Shown piece after piece: positions 1-9,893 of a stretch of 64,000 nucleotides of DNA. The notes beneath the pieces are model-generated. The model was not told the origin of the DNA, made no database searches, and saw only the letters and a list, made by a program, of their open reading frames with translations. The translations under genes and the position numbers were made by a program. How positions within the stretch are numbered: the first letter of the stretch is position 1; the number at the start of each line of letters is the position of its first letter. The DNA lies in contig NC_135246.1 of assembly GCF_947623445.1 (NCBI RefSeq), forward strand, positions 18,707,856 to 18,771,855. The letters run 5' to 3'. The DNA is from Clavelina lepadiformis. Lineage: Eukaryota; Chordata; Ascidiacea; Aplousobranchia; Clavelinidae.

Positions 1-61
1 TCAAACTCTTTAAACGTAACTTTTAATGATCTCTAAATTCAACAGATTCCTCATCTCTTAC

Positions 62-219
62 CTAATTTCTGATAAGCGAAGTAACAAAAAACTTGCCAGA
101 CATGATTGGCAGAAATTGTGACCGCACATCAACATACGAATCGGTGTTTTCAACACATCAAAGCATATTGGACATGTTACTTCGTCAAAGATTTCACGTG
201 GCAACTTGCAGGTTTCCAT
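62..219 (-). CDS. RING-finger protein, first coding exon (gene runs off the left edge)
   Basis: The ATG at 219-217 opens a 52-codon exon ending at a GTAAGA donor (phase 2). The peptide starts METCKLPREIFDEVTCPIC and carries the first six RING zinc ligands: the CPIC pair, then C-G-H, then C-Q-S-C. The last C-x2-C pair must lie in the next exon, left of the window. RING domains recruit E2 enzymes for ubiquitin transfer, so an E3 ligase role is inferred from the family. The exon matches the one at 2636-2832 in residue pattern and in its phase-2 donor, so the two genes are tandem paralogues on the minus strand. Nothing downstream can be seen, so a TRIM-type or RING-SH2 architecture is open. Confidence 0.75.
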
Positions 220-954
220 CGTAAGCAAGGCTTAGGTTGTCGCTGGTTTCATGGGTTTAAGTGTTATCGAAGTGTTATTTAAGTGTTATTTAACTTCAAT
301 GCTATTAAACAATAGATTAGCTATAGGCTATAGTCACCCAGTGCTTATAAAAATGCTGCATTATAATGAAACATTTATGATGAATACTTAAGGCAAACCA
401 CACACTTGTTTAACTTAGACACAGTTTACTATGCGCTTCTGTGCACGCACTTTGCATAGTTGCAGCCCTGTCTTTGACTGATTTCTTGTCTAATTTTACA
501 ACACTGTTTAGCGCTCAGCAAGCTTGTTTGAAACTGAATGGTTACGTTGCGGTAACGGAGAGTTAGTTTCGCTTTGTTGCCTAAATACTTTCGCTTCTGC
601 TTTGTTATAACAGAGCACTTGCATAACACTATACACATAATCAGGGGTCTGCATTCATTTTATGCACAATGTCTTGTGATGAAAAGCGTTATTGTGATGT
701 CACGCGGAAGTAGGAACTATTGTACGTCATACTTTGCTCATCGGATAGAGAATGTATTGCAACACTTTGAAGCAACAGTTTTTTTGTGTTTTATTATGTC
801 ATTACTGTTTAACACTATACCGCACGCAAGATATTTTGTTCAAATACATTCAAGCAGCATTGAACGAGACAACACCTTTTGTTTCTCTGTCTCTGCCCTT
901 CACGAAACTGAAACATTCGCCTGGTCAAGGCTTATTGTAAGTTCTTTACATGAT
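220..954. other. spacer between two RING genes
   Basis: It lies between the stop of the SH2-encoding exon and the start of the left-edge RING gene. It should hold the 3' UTR of the first and the promoter of the second. Open frames here are short, overlapping and match no family I know. Confidence 0.5.
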
Positions 955-2832
955 TTAAGTAAAACTACGTGAAACCAAATCGGCAAGCTTGAAAGGCGGT
1001 TGCGTGAGAAAAACTTGGCCTTCACCACAGCGGTCAAGGTTGTTCGTCATAAAGTATCGGATCAGGCACTCCATCGAGTGGAAAGGTTTCCTCATTCCGC
1101 GAATCACCAGCACTTGGTCCTTTTCTTGGTGTGTAACCGGGAAATGCATGATCCGGTCGTGGCTCGTCTTCACCGATAACGTATAGCGGCCAATCTAAGA
1201 AAATTGAATTGTGGCAACACGGTACGTCTTTTGTTGTAGCTATTCTTTTATAAACCTACTGGTATGGAAAGTTTTGAATTTTACATTTTAAGTTTATGCT
1301 GACATATGGGACAAAGCTGTTTTTATATTTGCGACTTACCACACTAGCGCTGTTCCGAATGAGATATGATCCGTCACAGATGCAATTCCTCAACAGTTTT
1401 TCCGCTTCCGCCCTTGTCATATCTCCGAAGTACCAGTTTTTATTTTGCCATTCGTCCGCGGGCAATCGTAATTCGGGCGGAAGGAAGTTAGGCAGCGGAC
1501 AACGCGGAAATTCTGGCGGACATCTTAGGTGCTCTGGTTTGGGTGGAATTATCGGCGCCGTAGAAGGTTTGCTTTGAACCTCTACCTAGATATACAAGTG
1601 ATACGGATTGAGTAAGCTATGGTATGGTATGTGTTCGATACCCGGTGGCGCTATACCGTTGTAATGCACTCGGGCAAGGCGTTAACGGCACATGCTCCTG
1701 TTCAGTGGACCTGGTGGACAGTTCTAAATTCGGACAATAAGCTTACTATATATTAATTGTAATTACAGTTGAAATGTGAGTACGGGAAAGTAGCTAAAAC
1801 TAACGAAGTAGTAGGACAAAACATGTGACACGAAACATTTTTCAAATGGCATAGTTTTACAAACGTGCCTGTTCTTTGCTAAACGTTGGACTTTCAGGTT
1901 CAAAAGTTGTAATCACATTTTCCAATGCACGATTGCGGGGAATTCCCTCCACTCCGTTGCAGTCTAACACAGCTATCGCTCGGCAGGTCGGACAACTGAA
2001 CGAGAAATATCTAACAGTAGGCTACATACGGAAAATTTTAAGCAAAAATATAAAATTCAGTGACTGTCAATGATGTTTTTGTGATTGTCCCTTAGACTAT
2101 TTACAGGCTATTTCAAACGTTTTCAAATCTTTTTAAAATAATTTGAAGTAGGATTCCACCTAATAGGCTATGTTGTGATTTCAAAATGAAAGTTGGAATT
2201 TACTAGGGCTAAAATTTTAGACGAACGAAAATTGTTTAACGTCCTAACAAAAGATTTACTCTCTCTACCACATGAACAACGTATATAGATTTATCCTCTT
2301 TCAGAGTTTAACCAACTTTACTTGACTCCGTCAGTTAGAGTCAGCTGTAACTGGTAAATAATTAATACTTATAGTTATGGGTAATATATTATAGGCACAG
2401 AAACATAAAACTGATTCTTCTAAAACTTATAAATTTCTCAGTTTTTTTCCCCAAATTTGGCTGCTTTTGAGAATCACTGATACAACTCACACAAGTAGGT
2501 TTATATGCTTATAATGCTTTAGGTTATAAAGTTATACTCATCACAAATATATAGCCATAATCCCAATACGCTACATTTAAAAAGTTAATGGCCGAAATGC
2601 AAATAAATTTGCCTATTCCACCATGTCTTGCTTACTATATATTGTTGGAGTTTCCACAGAGTTTTTCAAGACAGACATGACAGAAGTTGTGACTACATGC
2701 CAGCATTCGAATAGGTGCTTTGAAACTTTCCCAGCATATTGGGCATTTCACTTTGTCTTGAGCTGAGGTCGACATCGTACCTTGCTGCTTGAATGCAACG
2801 GATGAACTAAAAAAGTCACTACCACAATTCAT
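955..2832 (-). CDS. RING finger plus proline-rich linker plus SH2 domain protein (four-exon model)
   Basis: Exons: 2832-2636, 1995-1861, 1571-1340 and 1194-955; the phases agree and give 267 residues. An in-frame stop lies just before the first ATG; a second ATG is at 2775. RING ligands: C30, C33, C46, H48, C51, C54, C67, C70, followed by GIPRNRALENV, typical of TRIM-like RINGs. Residues 112-150 are proline-rich (APIIPPKP). An SH2 domain starts near W157 (NWYFGDMTRAEAEKLL), keeps the phosphotyrosine-binding arginine (YLIRNS, R183) and ends with LTQPP near the C terminus; it resembles SH2 domains of SLP-76/BLNK adaptors. A phosphotyrosine-directed E3 ligase is the inference. The RING and the SH2 are each secure. 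Their union rests on phase, shared strand and lack of room for another start; the acceptor at 1572 lacks a pyrimidine tract, so extra exons or TAG at 1586 are possible. Confidence 0.65.
1620..1745 (+). mobile_element. tRNA-derived SINE, 5'-truncated copy
   Basis: It holds a B-box-like GTTCGATACCC followed by a body ending GTTCTAAATTCGGACAATAA. The same body is found inverted near 4260-4440 and 9720-9880, so this is a dispersed family. The copy lies in the intron just before the SH2 exons of the minus-strand gene. Confidence 0.65.
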
Positions 2833-3526
2833 TTGCTACTTAAGATTGCTTGAAACTGCTTTGTTTTTACAAGAAATTTTCAGATCTGACCCACTGCATC
2901 GCTCGTGATGAAGAAGTCTGTAGCCTTGGTTGCTAATCTAAATAAGGTAAGAAATCTACTTCACATGTGAATCATTAACATTACAGATAAAGACATATTT
3001 TGGGCTAGTACACCATCTTCTCTGCCCATGTTGCATGAGAATGATATAATTTGCTTACATCATGCATATGTCTCATATCGGGTATGACGTTTGCAGTCGT
3101 AGGCATATGAGTCACGTTTTACGCGTTTTAAATTTTTACGTTCGGTCAAACATACAACTAGCAAATTGAAAAAGAGCTTTAATTTTTGTTACAGCCTATG
3201 AAAATACTTTATCGTACATATCTTTTATCCACCGAGAGTTTCGTCAATTCTTTCTTTCAGAAAGTTCATCCAGTAGCCATCGGCACGGTTAATTTGAGTG
3301 TGTTTGTTTAAACCTACCTATCTGGACTGCTTTCCACTGCATTGTTGCGTGATCATATTTTCAGTGATTCATCGATTAACGCCTCGCCATTTTCGGGCAC
3401 CGTGAATGTAGCGACAAAGTTTTGCGTCATAAAGAATGAAACGATCGTCTTTGTAAGGCAATTGTAACCAGGCAGTTAAAGTGTGGGTCAATGGGAGGGC
3501 AAGGTTTCCAATTATACATCCTCCAG
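2833..3526. other. upstream flank of the RING-SH2 gene
   Basis: AT-rich spacer with no frame worth calling. It would hold the promoter and any 5' non-coding exon of the minus-strand RING-SH2 gene. No clear TATA box was recognised. Confidence 0.4.
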
Positions 3527-3585
3527 CTTAAGAAAGTTTTTTGCACGACTTCTAATCAGGCGATGATTTTTTTATTGCTCGGTAC
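3527..3585 (-). mobile_element. SINE 3'-tail fragment
   Basis: On the minus strand it reads AGTCGTGCAAAAAACTTTC after a GAGCAAT...TCGCC stretch, the same end as the full SINE copy at 9556-9893. The head is missing, so this is a 3' remnant. Confidence 0.5.
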
Positions 3586-4189
3586 ATTCTTACTGGAATT
3601 ACTGTTACCAATATATATCCACTTTTGCGGGAGAAACCGAACAAGTAAAAGTAATGTAAAATATAATGCAAAAATGTGTTGGGTTTCACGCAGAAACTTT
3701 ATTTTTTCTGAAGAGCGCGACTGTAGTCAAAAGGTATATGTACGTAGTCTATTTGCGGACGAAACCTTAATTGATTTTGCATGATAAAACATAGATAATA
3801 ATAAGCAAACAATTTTAGCGGACTTAGGCCTTTGCTCGGATTATGTCGGGAACTTGTGCCTTTGTGCTCCCGCATGATGGCGTGAACGAGAAAGATTTCC
3901 GAAAAATCGCAAATTAACGTATGAATAAAGTACGACGTTATAATTCCTTTGTTGGCCTACTCGATTCTGATACAATAGTGCAAAAGAGATTTGTTATTTG
4001 TTCGTAGCCACGAGAATTTAAGTAGAAAAACACAAAAATGAAAGAGGTCACGGTATGCAACCAATCAGGCTTGCCATATCGTATGCTAGCACTAGCAGCA
4101 TGTGAAACCATGCCAATAATTCCCATCTGGTGTAGTATGGTAGCCTATTACCATCTTTTTTCTCAAACTGAGAATGATTCTCCATCGCT

Positions 4190-4440
4190 CCTCCATCGGT
4201 TGCCGAACTACCTAGTTGTTGTGCAAGTTTCGATTGATACACGCATTTCTTATTTGATTTTTGTTTTGTTATATCATATTGTCCGAATTTAGAACTGTTC
4301 ATCAGGACCATTCAACAGTAGCAAGAGTAGTTAATGCCTTGCCAAAGGACATTACTGCGACAGCGCCAATGGGTATAGAACGCGGACCGCATTATTGCAT
4401 GCATCCACTGCTTTAACCACTCGGCTGTCCAGCCGACAAT
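4190..4440 (-). mobile_element. tRNA-derived SINE copy
   Basis: Read on the minus strand it starts with a tRNA-like A box (AGCCGAGTGGTTAAAGC), a B box (GTTCTATACCC), then the body ending GTTCTAAATTCGGACAATAT and a tail with TCGAAACTTGCACAA. The same order is seen at 9556-9893. A-box resemblance to tRNA-Ser/Leu suggests the head came from such a tRNA. The 3' limit is approximate. Confidence 0.7.
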
Positions 4441-4868
4441 AAATATCAGATATCTTGGCCTTCACCTAAATTGAAAAGTTTTTTAAATGACCGTTTCCAT
4501 TTTTCTTGTTATCCTAATTACAGTGGTTAGAGTTCTATAACGTGACTACAAACTTCTTCGACATTTCTACGCTTCATTGATTACGGATGGAATCAATCTG
4601 GGATCAAGTGCGAAGTAAAAACGTAATAATCATGGAAAAGTTAGTAAAGTGTTCATATAATCTACAAAGATTTTATCGAAGGTTAACTGCGTTATTCTAC
4701 AGTCATCTTAGAATGACGTAGGCCTAATAAATTACGAGATAGCACAACCATCAAGAAACCGAGTGTTTCATTTTTCAAACATTCATAGTAATCTAAGGAC
4801 TGGCCATAACTAATAGAATGCGCAACACCTCACCACTGAGGGGAAAGCCCATATCAGAGGATATATTA

Positions 4869-5254
4869 CAGGCTTGTCCATGGGAATGGGATTCCCACGG
4901 GAATCCCATGGGAAATGTCCCATGGGATGGGATGGGATGGAACAGCACGAATTGCAATTCCCATGTGACACAGTGACTCGGAATATGAGTACCAATGATA
5001 ATAAATTGTCATAGATAGACAACTTTTCTGACCTTTAAAGTTAACAAAGTCAATAAATTTTGTCGTTTTGTATCTCTCTTAGTACATGTAGTCAATTCTA
5101 ATAGACATTAGACTTAAATTTCCATAAATTTAATAACATTTATTGAATTGTATTTTGATGGGAATCCCATGGGATGGGATGGGATGGGACAGGCATGAAT
5201 TGCTATGGGATAGGATGGGATGGGACAGAAAAAAAATGTCCCATGGACAAGCCT
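4869..5254. mobile_element. hAT-like MITE with inverted ends and GGGAT repeats
   Basis: The ends are inverted copies: CAGGCTTGTCCATGGGA on the left and TCCCATGGACAAGCCTA on the right. The flanks (ATATATTA and GATATATA) are similar, as expected for a worn 8-bp target duplication. Inside are runs of GGGATGGGAT in both orientations and repeated CCCATGGGA palindromes. There is no transposase frame, so it is non-autonomous. The hAT assignment rests on the CAGG-type end and the 8-bp flank. Confidence 0.6.
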
Positions 5255-6479
5255 AGATATATATCTGACCGAAACATTGGGCCTACATCCGCAAGAAAAC
5301 TATTATGAGATCAAACAACTTTTTCCAGGTATAGCGCGTAACTCACCACCGGCAGGCGAAATTAGTTACAAGGAAGTCTTACAAACGGAGCAGAAAGCTT
5401 TTGAAACTAAGTTGTTTTTAACAGCAATAGAAGTTTAATAACTTTTCTTGCCACAAGTTATGAAGTTTTACAATAAAAATGGAATAATCGCTTGCCGCAA
5501 AACAAAATGCCACATATGTAATGCCTGGAAAAACAACAGAATTGCCAACAAACCTTCAATCTCTTTAATGAAAGTTTCATGCAAACCATTCTTGAAAGCG
5601 AAGTTTCGTAACCTTAGATCTTCTGGCAGTGCTGGAATGGCTCAAAAAAGAGTAAAAAAACTTACTTGTTAACAGCCCTGCCTCGGTGCTCAACTGCTTC
5701 ACTCAAACAGTTGGTCCTGGCTCGGTCGCCAACTAACTGGATATTATACTTGCCAAGTAAGCAGGAACAAAAACTGCTACTTTCGTTTAGTTATCATTTC
5801 ACCGCTCCCATTTCTTGTTGTATTTCGTGCACGATTGTTATGACGCAACACTTATACGCGTTTTGTGAGACAGCTACAATTATTCAACTGCTTTGTTTCA
5901 GCTTTTCCCATTACAATAAATATAATTACTGGAAGTCTTTAGTTTCATACTTTTAGAAGGTAATATTGTTGAAGGCAGATTTTGAAAACTTTTGGAATTT
6001 AATTTGAAGTCTGCATAAAAATGAACCGGAACGATATATTTTCAAATATAGGCGCTTAGGTTAACAGTAAGTCAAACTAAAGTAAATAACAGAAGTTTAC
6101 TTTAGTGCTTGAAATTTAGTTGAAACTAGCTTATAGTTAACTAGGAAACTCTAGTTTAACAAGAAACTGAACAAAAGGCAGCAAACGTTAACATCTTACC
6201 CATTACATAGTGGCAAATTTCTGCAATCGTTCAGTCGTGTTAAATACGTGAACGTGTTTAGTGCTACATGTCAAAATAGCCAAGACAGAATACAAAACAA
6301 TTTTTATCAAAAACGCTTGATTTTTACGGTTGACTGACATTCCTATAAGTGGTAATAGCTTACCGTTAGGTTGAGTGATTCAACAAAATGGTTCGCTCAT
6401 GTTAACCGCCACAAAACCTTGTGACGCGCGAACGGTTCAATTCACCGTGGAGACTTAGGCGTAGCTAGGTCACGAAATC
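5255..6479. other. gene-free spacer
   Basis: Frames of 69-96 codons occur on the plus strand, but they lack splice borders that fit, domain motifs and codon bias. I see nothing here beyond AT-rich spacer. Confidence 0.4.
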
Positions 6480-6652
6480 AGCTTGATTCTCATCTAGACT
6501 ACGCTTGCTAGATTTTCATCTAGACTACGCTGGCTTGATTTTCATCTAGACTATGTTAGCTTGATTTTCATCTAGACTACGCTAGCTTGATTTTCATCTA
6601 GACTACGCTAGCTAGATTCTCATCTAGACTACGCTAGCTAGATTTTCATCTT
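6480..6652. repeat. 26-bp tandem repeat, about 7 copies
   Basis: The motif CATCTAGACTACGCTAGCTT recurs at steps of exactly 26 bp (6491, 6517, 6543, 6569, 6595, 6621, 6647 mark the CAT). Copies differ by one or a few bases. Related CTAGAC..ACGCTAGCTAG units reappear singly near 9480 and 10970, beyond the satellite. Confidence 0.9.
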
Positions 6653-6761
6653 GTAAGATATGAAAGTCAGGAGAAGATTACGGAAACACCGACATGGTGG
6701 AATCTATCTAGTGATTCGAGAAAAGTGGCATTTTATCTATTTGCATTGCACATTCAGCACA

Positions 6762-6843
6762 GTTGTCGTGGCCGAGTGGTTAAGGCGACAGACTTGAAAT
6801 CTGTTGGGCTCTGCCTGCGTAGGTTCGAATCCTGCCGACAACG
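6762..6843 (+). tRNA. tRNA-Ser(UGA)
   Basis: The 82-nt gene has a perfect 7-bp acceptor stem (GTTGTCG with CGACAAC), the A box TGGCCGAGTGG, an anticodon arm ACAGA-CTTGAAA-TCTGT with anticodon TGA, a long variable arm typical of tRNA-Ser, and a T arm GTAGG-TTCGAAT-CCTGC. A T4 run near 6860 fits a Pol III terminator. It looks intact and is the first unit of a tandem series. Confidence 0.92.
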
Positions 6844-6919
6844 CGGAATTGAAATTATGTTTTCATAAGAGATTCGAGAAAAGTGCGATCTTATTTATTT
6901 GCATTGAACATTAGGCACA

Positions 6920-7001
6920 GTTGTCGTGGCCGAGTGGTTAAGGCGACAGACTAGAAATCTGTTGGGCTCTGCCCGCATAGATTCGAATCCTGCCGACAAC
7001 G
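6920..7001 (+). tRNA. tRNA-Ser(AGA), possibly decaying
   Basis: It repeats the 6762 gene almost base for base, including flanking DNA, but the anticodon loop is CTAGAAA (anticodon AGA). The acceptor stem is intact. The T-stem 5' strand reads ATAGA against CCTGC, giving two mismatches, so it may be transcribed poorly or be a young pseudogene. A T4 run follows near 7012. Confidence 0.75.
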
Positions 7002-7085
7002 GCGATATTAATTTTGCAAATTAACAAGTATATTGAGAAAAGTGCCACTTTAATGATTTCCTTTATACATAGATCATTAAGCATA

Positions 7086-7133
7086 GTTTTATTGGCCTAG
7101 CGGTTAAGGCGACAGACTCGAAATCTGTTGGGT
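7086..7133 (+). pseudogene. truncated tRNA-Ser(CGA) copy
   Basis: The 5' half of the tRNA-Ser unit is present (GGCCTAGCGGTTAAGGCG, anticodon loop CTCGAAA). After the anticodon arm it runs into GTAATGTTAATG repeats, so the variable and T arms are lost. Like its neighbours it carries a different serine anticodon. Confidence 0.75.
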
Positions 7134-7179
7134 AATGTTAATGTTAATGGGTAATGTTGAGTACTAGCTAACTAGCTAA

Positions 7180-7226
7180 CTGGACCTCTAATCCAGAGGT
7201 TCCGGGTTCGAGTCCCGGCAGGGATG
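7180..7226 (+). pseudogene. 3' half of tRNA-Arg(UCU)
   Basis: It begins inside the anticodon arm (CTGGACCTCTAATCCAG, with TCT) and keeps a perfect T arm CCGGG-TTCGAGT-CCCGG. The D arm and the 5' acceptor strand are replaced by CTAGCTAACTAGCTAAC, the unit of the large satellite 700 bp downstream. Confidence 0.75.
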
Positions 7227-7508
7227 ATTGGCTTGATATTTTTAAAATCTTATCACTTAACTGTACATAGTTTCATCCTAAATTGAGCATACCGTTAACA
7301 TCATCGTCTACATCTTCCATAAAGTGAAACCAGAATAAAACAACTTGGCCTGCTTCGTTGTATTTATCCTCGATTAAACATCGTTGCATGCATCTGTGAA
7401 TTTTATACAGCCACGAGCAAAAACAACCGTGATATTAGTGCTAAATTCAGCCTTTTCCTGGTTTTGTGTTAAGTATTATAAGAACGGAGATGAATACAAA
7501 ACATCGAG

Positions 7509-7626
7509 GTCAGGATGGCCGAGTGGTCTAAGGCGCCAGACTCAAGCAGAGGCTTAGTCGCTTTGTGCGGCTATAGGGTGTTCTGGTCTCCGAATGGAGG
7601 CGTGGTTTCGAATCCCACTTCTGACA
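7509..7626 (+). tRNA. tRNA-Leu(CAA) with intron
   Basis: Exons 7509-7546 and 7581-7626 surround a 34-nt intron placed one base after the anticodon CAA, as in other metazoan tRNA-Leu(CAA) genes. The acceptor stem GTCAGGA/TTCTGAC pairs well, and the A box TGGCCGAGTGG is present. The T stem reads GTGGT-TTCGAAT-CCCAC: the usual G53 is T, breaking a nearly universal pair and weakening the B box. It may still be functional, but this is a reason for doubt. Confidence 0.82.
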
Positions 7627-7815
7627 GTATCTTTGGAAAGTTTTACTTCAGATATATGCTAAGTTTGTGTCGGAATGCATTGAAGCGGATAGTAAAATCG
7701 AACATTGATAAACTTATGTCTTAGTTCAAAAACGGTTCGATCTAGTAATTTTTTCCGACTTTCTAGGTTGAATTGTTTATTAAAGGGTGAAAATGTTAAA
7801 GCTTGGTATGAGTTT

Positions 7816-7902
7816 TTCTCTGTGGCGCAATGGATTAGCGCGCTGGATTAGCGCGCTGGACTTCTAATCCAGAGGTTCCGGGTTCGAATCCCGGTAGGGA
7901 TG
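7816..7902 (+). pseudogene. tRNA-Arg(UCU) with a 13-bp internal duplication
   Basis: The sequence is a recognisable tRNA-Arg: GTGGCGCAATGGATTAGCGC, anticodon arm CTGGA-CTTCTAA-TCCAG, T arm CCGGG-TTCGAAT-CCCGG. The 13-mer ATTAGCGCGCTGG occurs twice in a row, which adds a second D-stem strand and makes the gene 87 nt. The acceptor stem has a mismatch at its tip. The 8-bp satellite begins three bases past its 3' end. Confidence 0.75.
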
Positions 7903-7904
7903 AT

Positions 7905-9365
7905 TAACTAGCTAACTAGCTAACTAGCTAACTAGCTAACTAGCTAACTAGCTAACTAGCTAACTAGCTAACTAGCTAACTAGCTAACTAGCTAACTAGC
8001 TAACTAGCTAACTAGCTAACTAGCTAACTAGCTAACTAGCTAACTAGCTAACTAGCTAACTAGCTAACTAGCTAACTAGCTAACTAGCTAACTAGCTAAC
8101 TAGCTAACTAGCTAACTAGCTAACTAGCTAACTAGCTAACTAGCTAACTAGCTAACTAGCTAACTAGCTAACTAGCTAACTAGCTAACTAGCTAACTAGC
8201 TAACTAGCTAACTAGCTAACTAGCTAACTAGCTAACTAGCTAACTAGCTAACTAGCTAACTAGCTAACTAGCTAACTAGCTAACTAGCTAACTAGCTAAC
8301 TAGCTAACTAGCTAACTAGCTAACTAGCTAACTAGCTAACTAGCTAACTAGCTAACTAGCTAACTAGCTAACTAGCTAACTAGCTAACTAGCTAACTAGC
8401 TAACTAGCTAACTAGCTAACTAGCTAACTAGCTAACTAGCTAACTAGCTAACTAGCTAACTAGCTAACTAGCTAACTAGCTAACTAGCTAACTAGCTAAC
8501 TAGCTAACTAGCTAACTAGCTAACTAGCTAACTAGCTAACTAGCTAACTAGCTAACTAGCTAACTAGCTAACTAGCTAACTAGCTAACTAGCTAACTAGC
8601 TAACTAGCTAACTAGCTAACTAGCTAACTAGCTAACTAGCTAACTAGCTAACTAGCTAACTAGCTAACTAGCTAACTAGCTAACTAGCTAACTAGCTAAC
8701 TAGCTAACTAGCTAACTAGCTAACTAGCTAACTAGCTAACTAGCTAACTAGCTAACTAGCTAACTAGCTAACTAGCTAACTAGCTAACTAGCTAACTAGC
8801 TAACTAGCTAACTAGCTAACTAGCTAACTAGCTAACTAGCTAACTAGCTAACTAGCTAACTAGCTAACTAGCTAACTAGCTAACTAGCTAACTAGCTAAC
8901 TAGCTAACTAGCTAACTAGCTAACTAGCTAACTAGCTAACTAGCTAACTAGCTAACTAGCTAACTAGCTAACTAGCTAACTAGCTAACTAGCTAACTAGC
9001 TAACTAGCTAACTAGCTAACTAGCTAACTAGCTAACTAGCTAACTAGCTAACTAGCTAACTAGCTAACTAGCTAACTAGCTAACTAGCTAACTAGCTAAC
9101 TAGCTAACTAGCTAACTAGCTAACTAGCTAACTAGCTAACTAGCTAACTAGCTAACTAGCTAACTAGCTAACTAGCTAACTAGCTAACTAGCTAACTAGC
9201 TAACTAGCTAACTAGCTAACTAGCTAACTAGCTAACTAGCTAACTAGCTAACTAGCTAACTAGCTAACTAGCTAACTAGCTAACTAGCTAACTAGCTAAC
9301 TAGCTAACTAGCTAACTAGCTAACTAGCTAACTAGCTAACTAGCTAACTAGCTAACTAGCTAACT
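7905..9365. repeat. (TAACTAGC)n satellite, about 183 copies
   Basis: The 8-mer TAACTAGC is repeated over 1461 bp with no deviation that I can see. The unit carries stop codons in every frame on both strands. Short stretches of the same unit lie at 7163-7180, so the array grew from a motif already linked to tRNA-Arg DNA. Such uniformity means recent expansion or an assembly that collapsed or padded the array, so the true length is uncertain. Confidence 0.97.
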
Positions 9366-9394
9366 CAAAATTTTGTATTTGGCCCTCCAGTGAA

Positions 9395-9530
9395 AAAGGT
9401 TGCACATGCCTGCCCTAACCCAACAACCGTTTGATGATCATTTGATGCTACACCATTTGATGCTAGACCATTTGAGCACTCTAGATCACGCTAGTTAGAC
9501 TCAATATTCAATATACAATGGTAGGGTAAG
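9395..9530. repeat. segment duplicated at 10855-11010
   Basis: It shares with 10855-11010 the string CCCTAACCCAACAACCGTTT, then repeated CATTTGATGCTAGACCATTTG motifs, then a CTCTAGA.CACGCTAG box. The two copies bracket a SINE and the second tRNA-Ser cluster. Confidence 0.75.
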
Positions 9531-9555
9531 ATAACTAATTAATATTTATCCTCGG

Positions 9556-9893
9556 ACTGAGGAAAGTTTTTTGCACGACTAAAATCCGGCGAGGATTCCT
9601 CATTGCTAGAGCTCCAGTTACCTTTGCCTTTGGGTTAGCTTTTGTGCAAGCTCCGATTGGAAATTGTCAAACACTTTTTATTTTGGTTAAAACCAAAATG
9701 CACAAATCAAAAAATATTGATTTTTTATCCTTATTGCCCGAACTATCTACCAGGTCCACTGAACAAGCAGGTGTCGTTGATCTCTTGACCGAAGGAATCA
9801 CAACGGCATAGCGCCAGCGGGTATCGAACACGGAACATAAGGAACATTTGATGCGAGGCCATCGCTTGAACCACTCGGCTACGGAGCCCATAA
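9556..9893 (-). mobile_element. tRNA-derived SINE, longest copy
   Basis: On the minus strand: A box GTAGCCGAGTGGTTCAAGCG, B box GTGTTCGATACCC, body with TTCAGTGGACCTGGTAGA and TTCGGGCAATAA, then a tail with CAATCGGAGCTTGCACAA and the end AGTCGTGCAAAAAACTTTC. This copy defines the family seen at 1620, 3527 and 4190. I cannot name it from memory. Confidence 0.75.

Noticed and set aside
3491-3784. 97-codon plus-strand frame with a hydrophobic stretch
   Set aside because: It starts in a SINE remnant and the hydrophobic part comes from T-rich DNA; no sign of selection.
7905-9365. CRISPR-like or coding repeat
   Set aside because: The unit is 8 bp with no spacers, and it has stops in every frame; it is a simple satellite.
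9366-9398. Possible end of another hAT element (GGTTGCACATGCCTG)
   Set aside because: Only one end is seen, with no partner and no target duplication.
9395-9415. CCCTAACCC strings suggesting a telomere repeat
   Set aside because: Only one and a half TTAGGG-type units occur, and they repeat as part of a larger duplicated block at 10860; not a telomeric tract.
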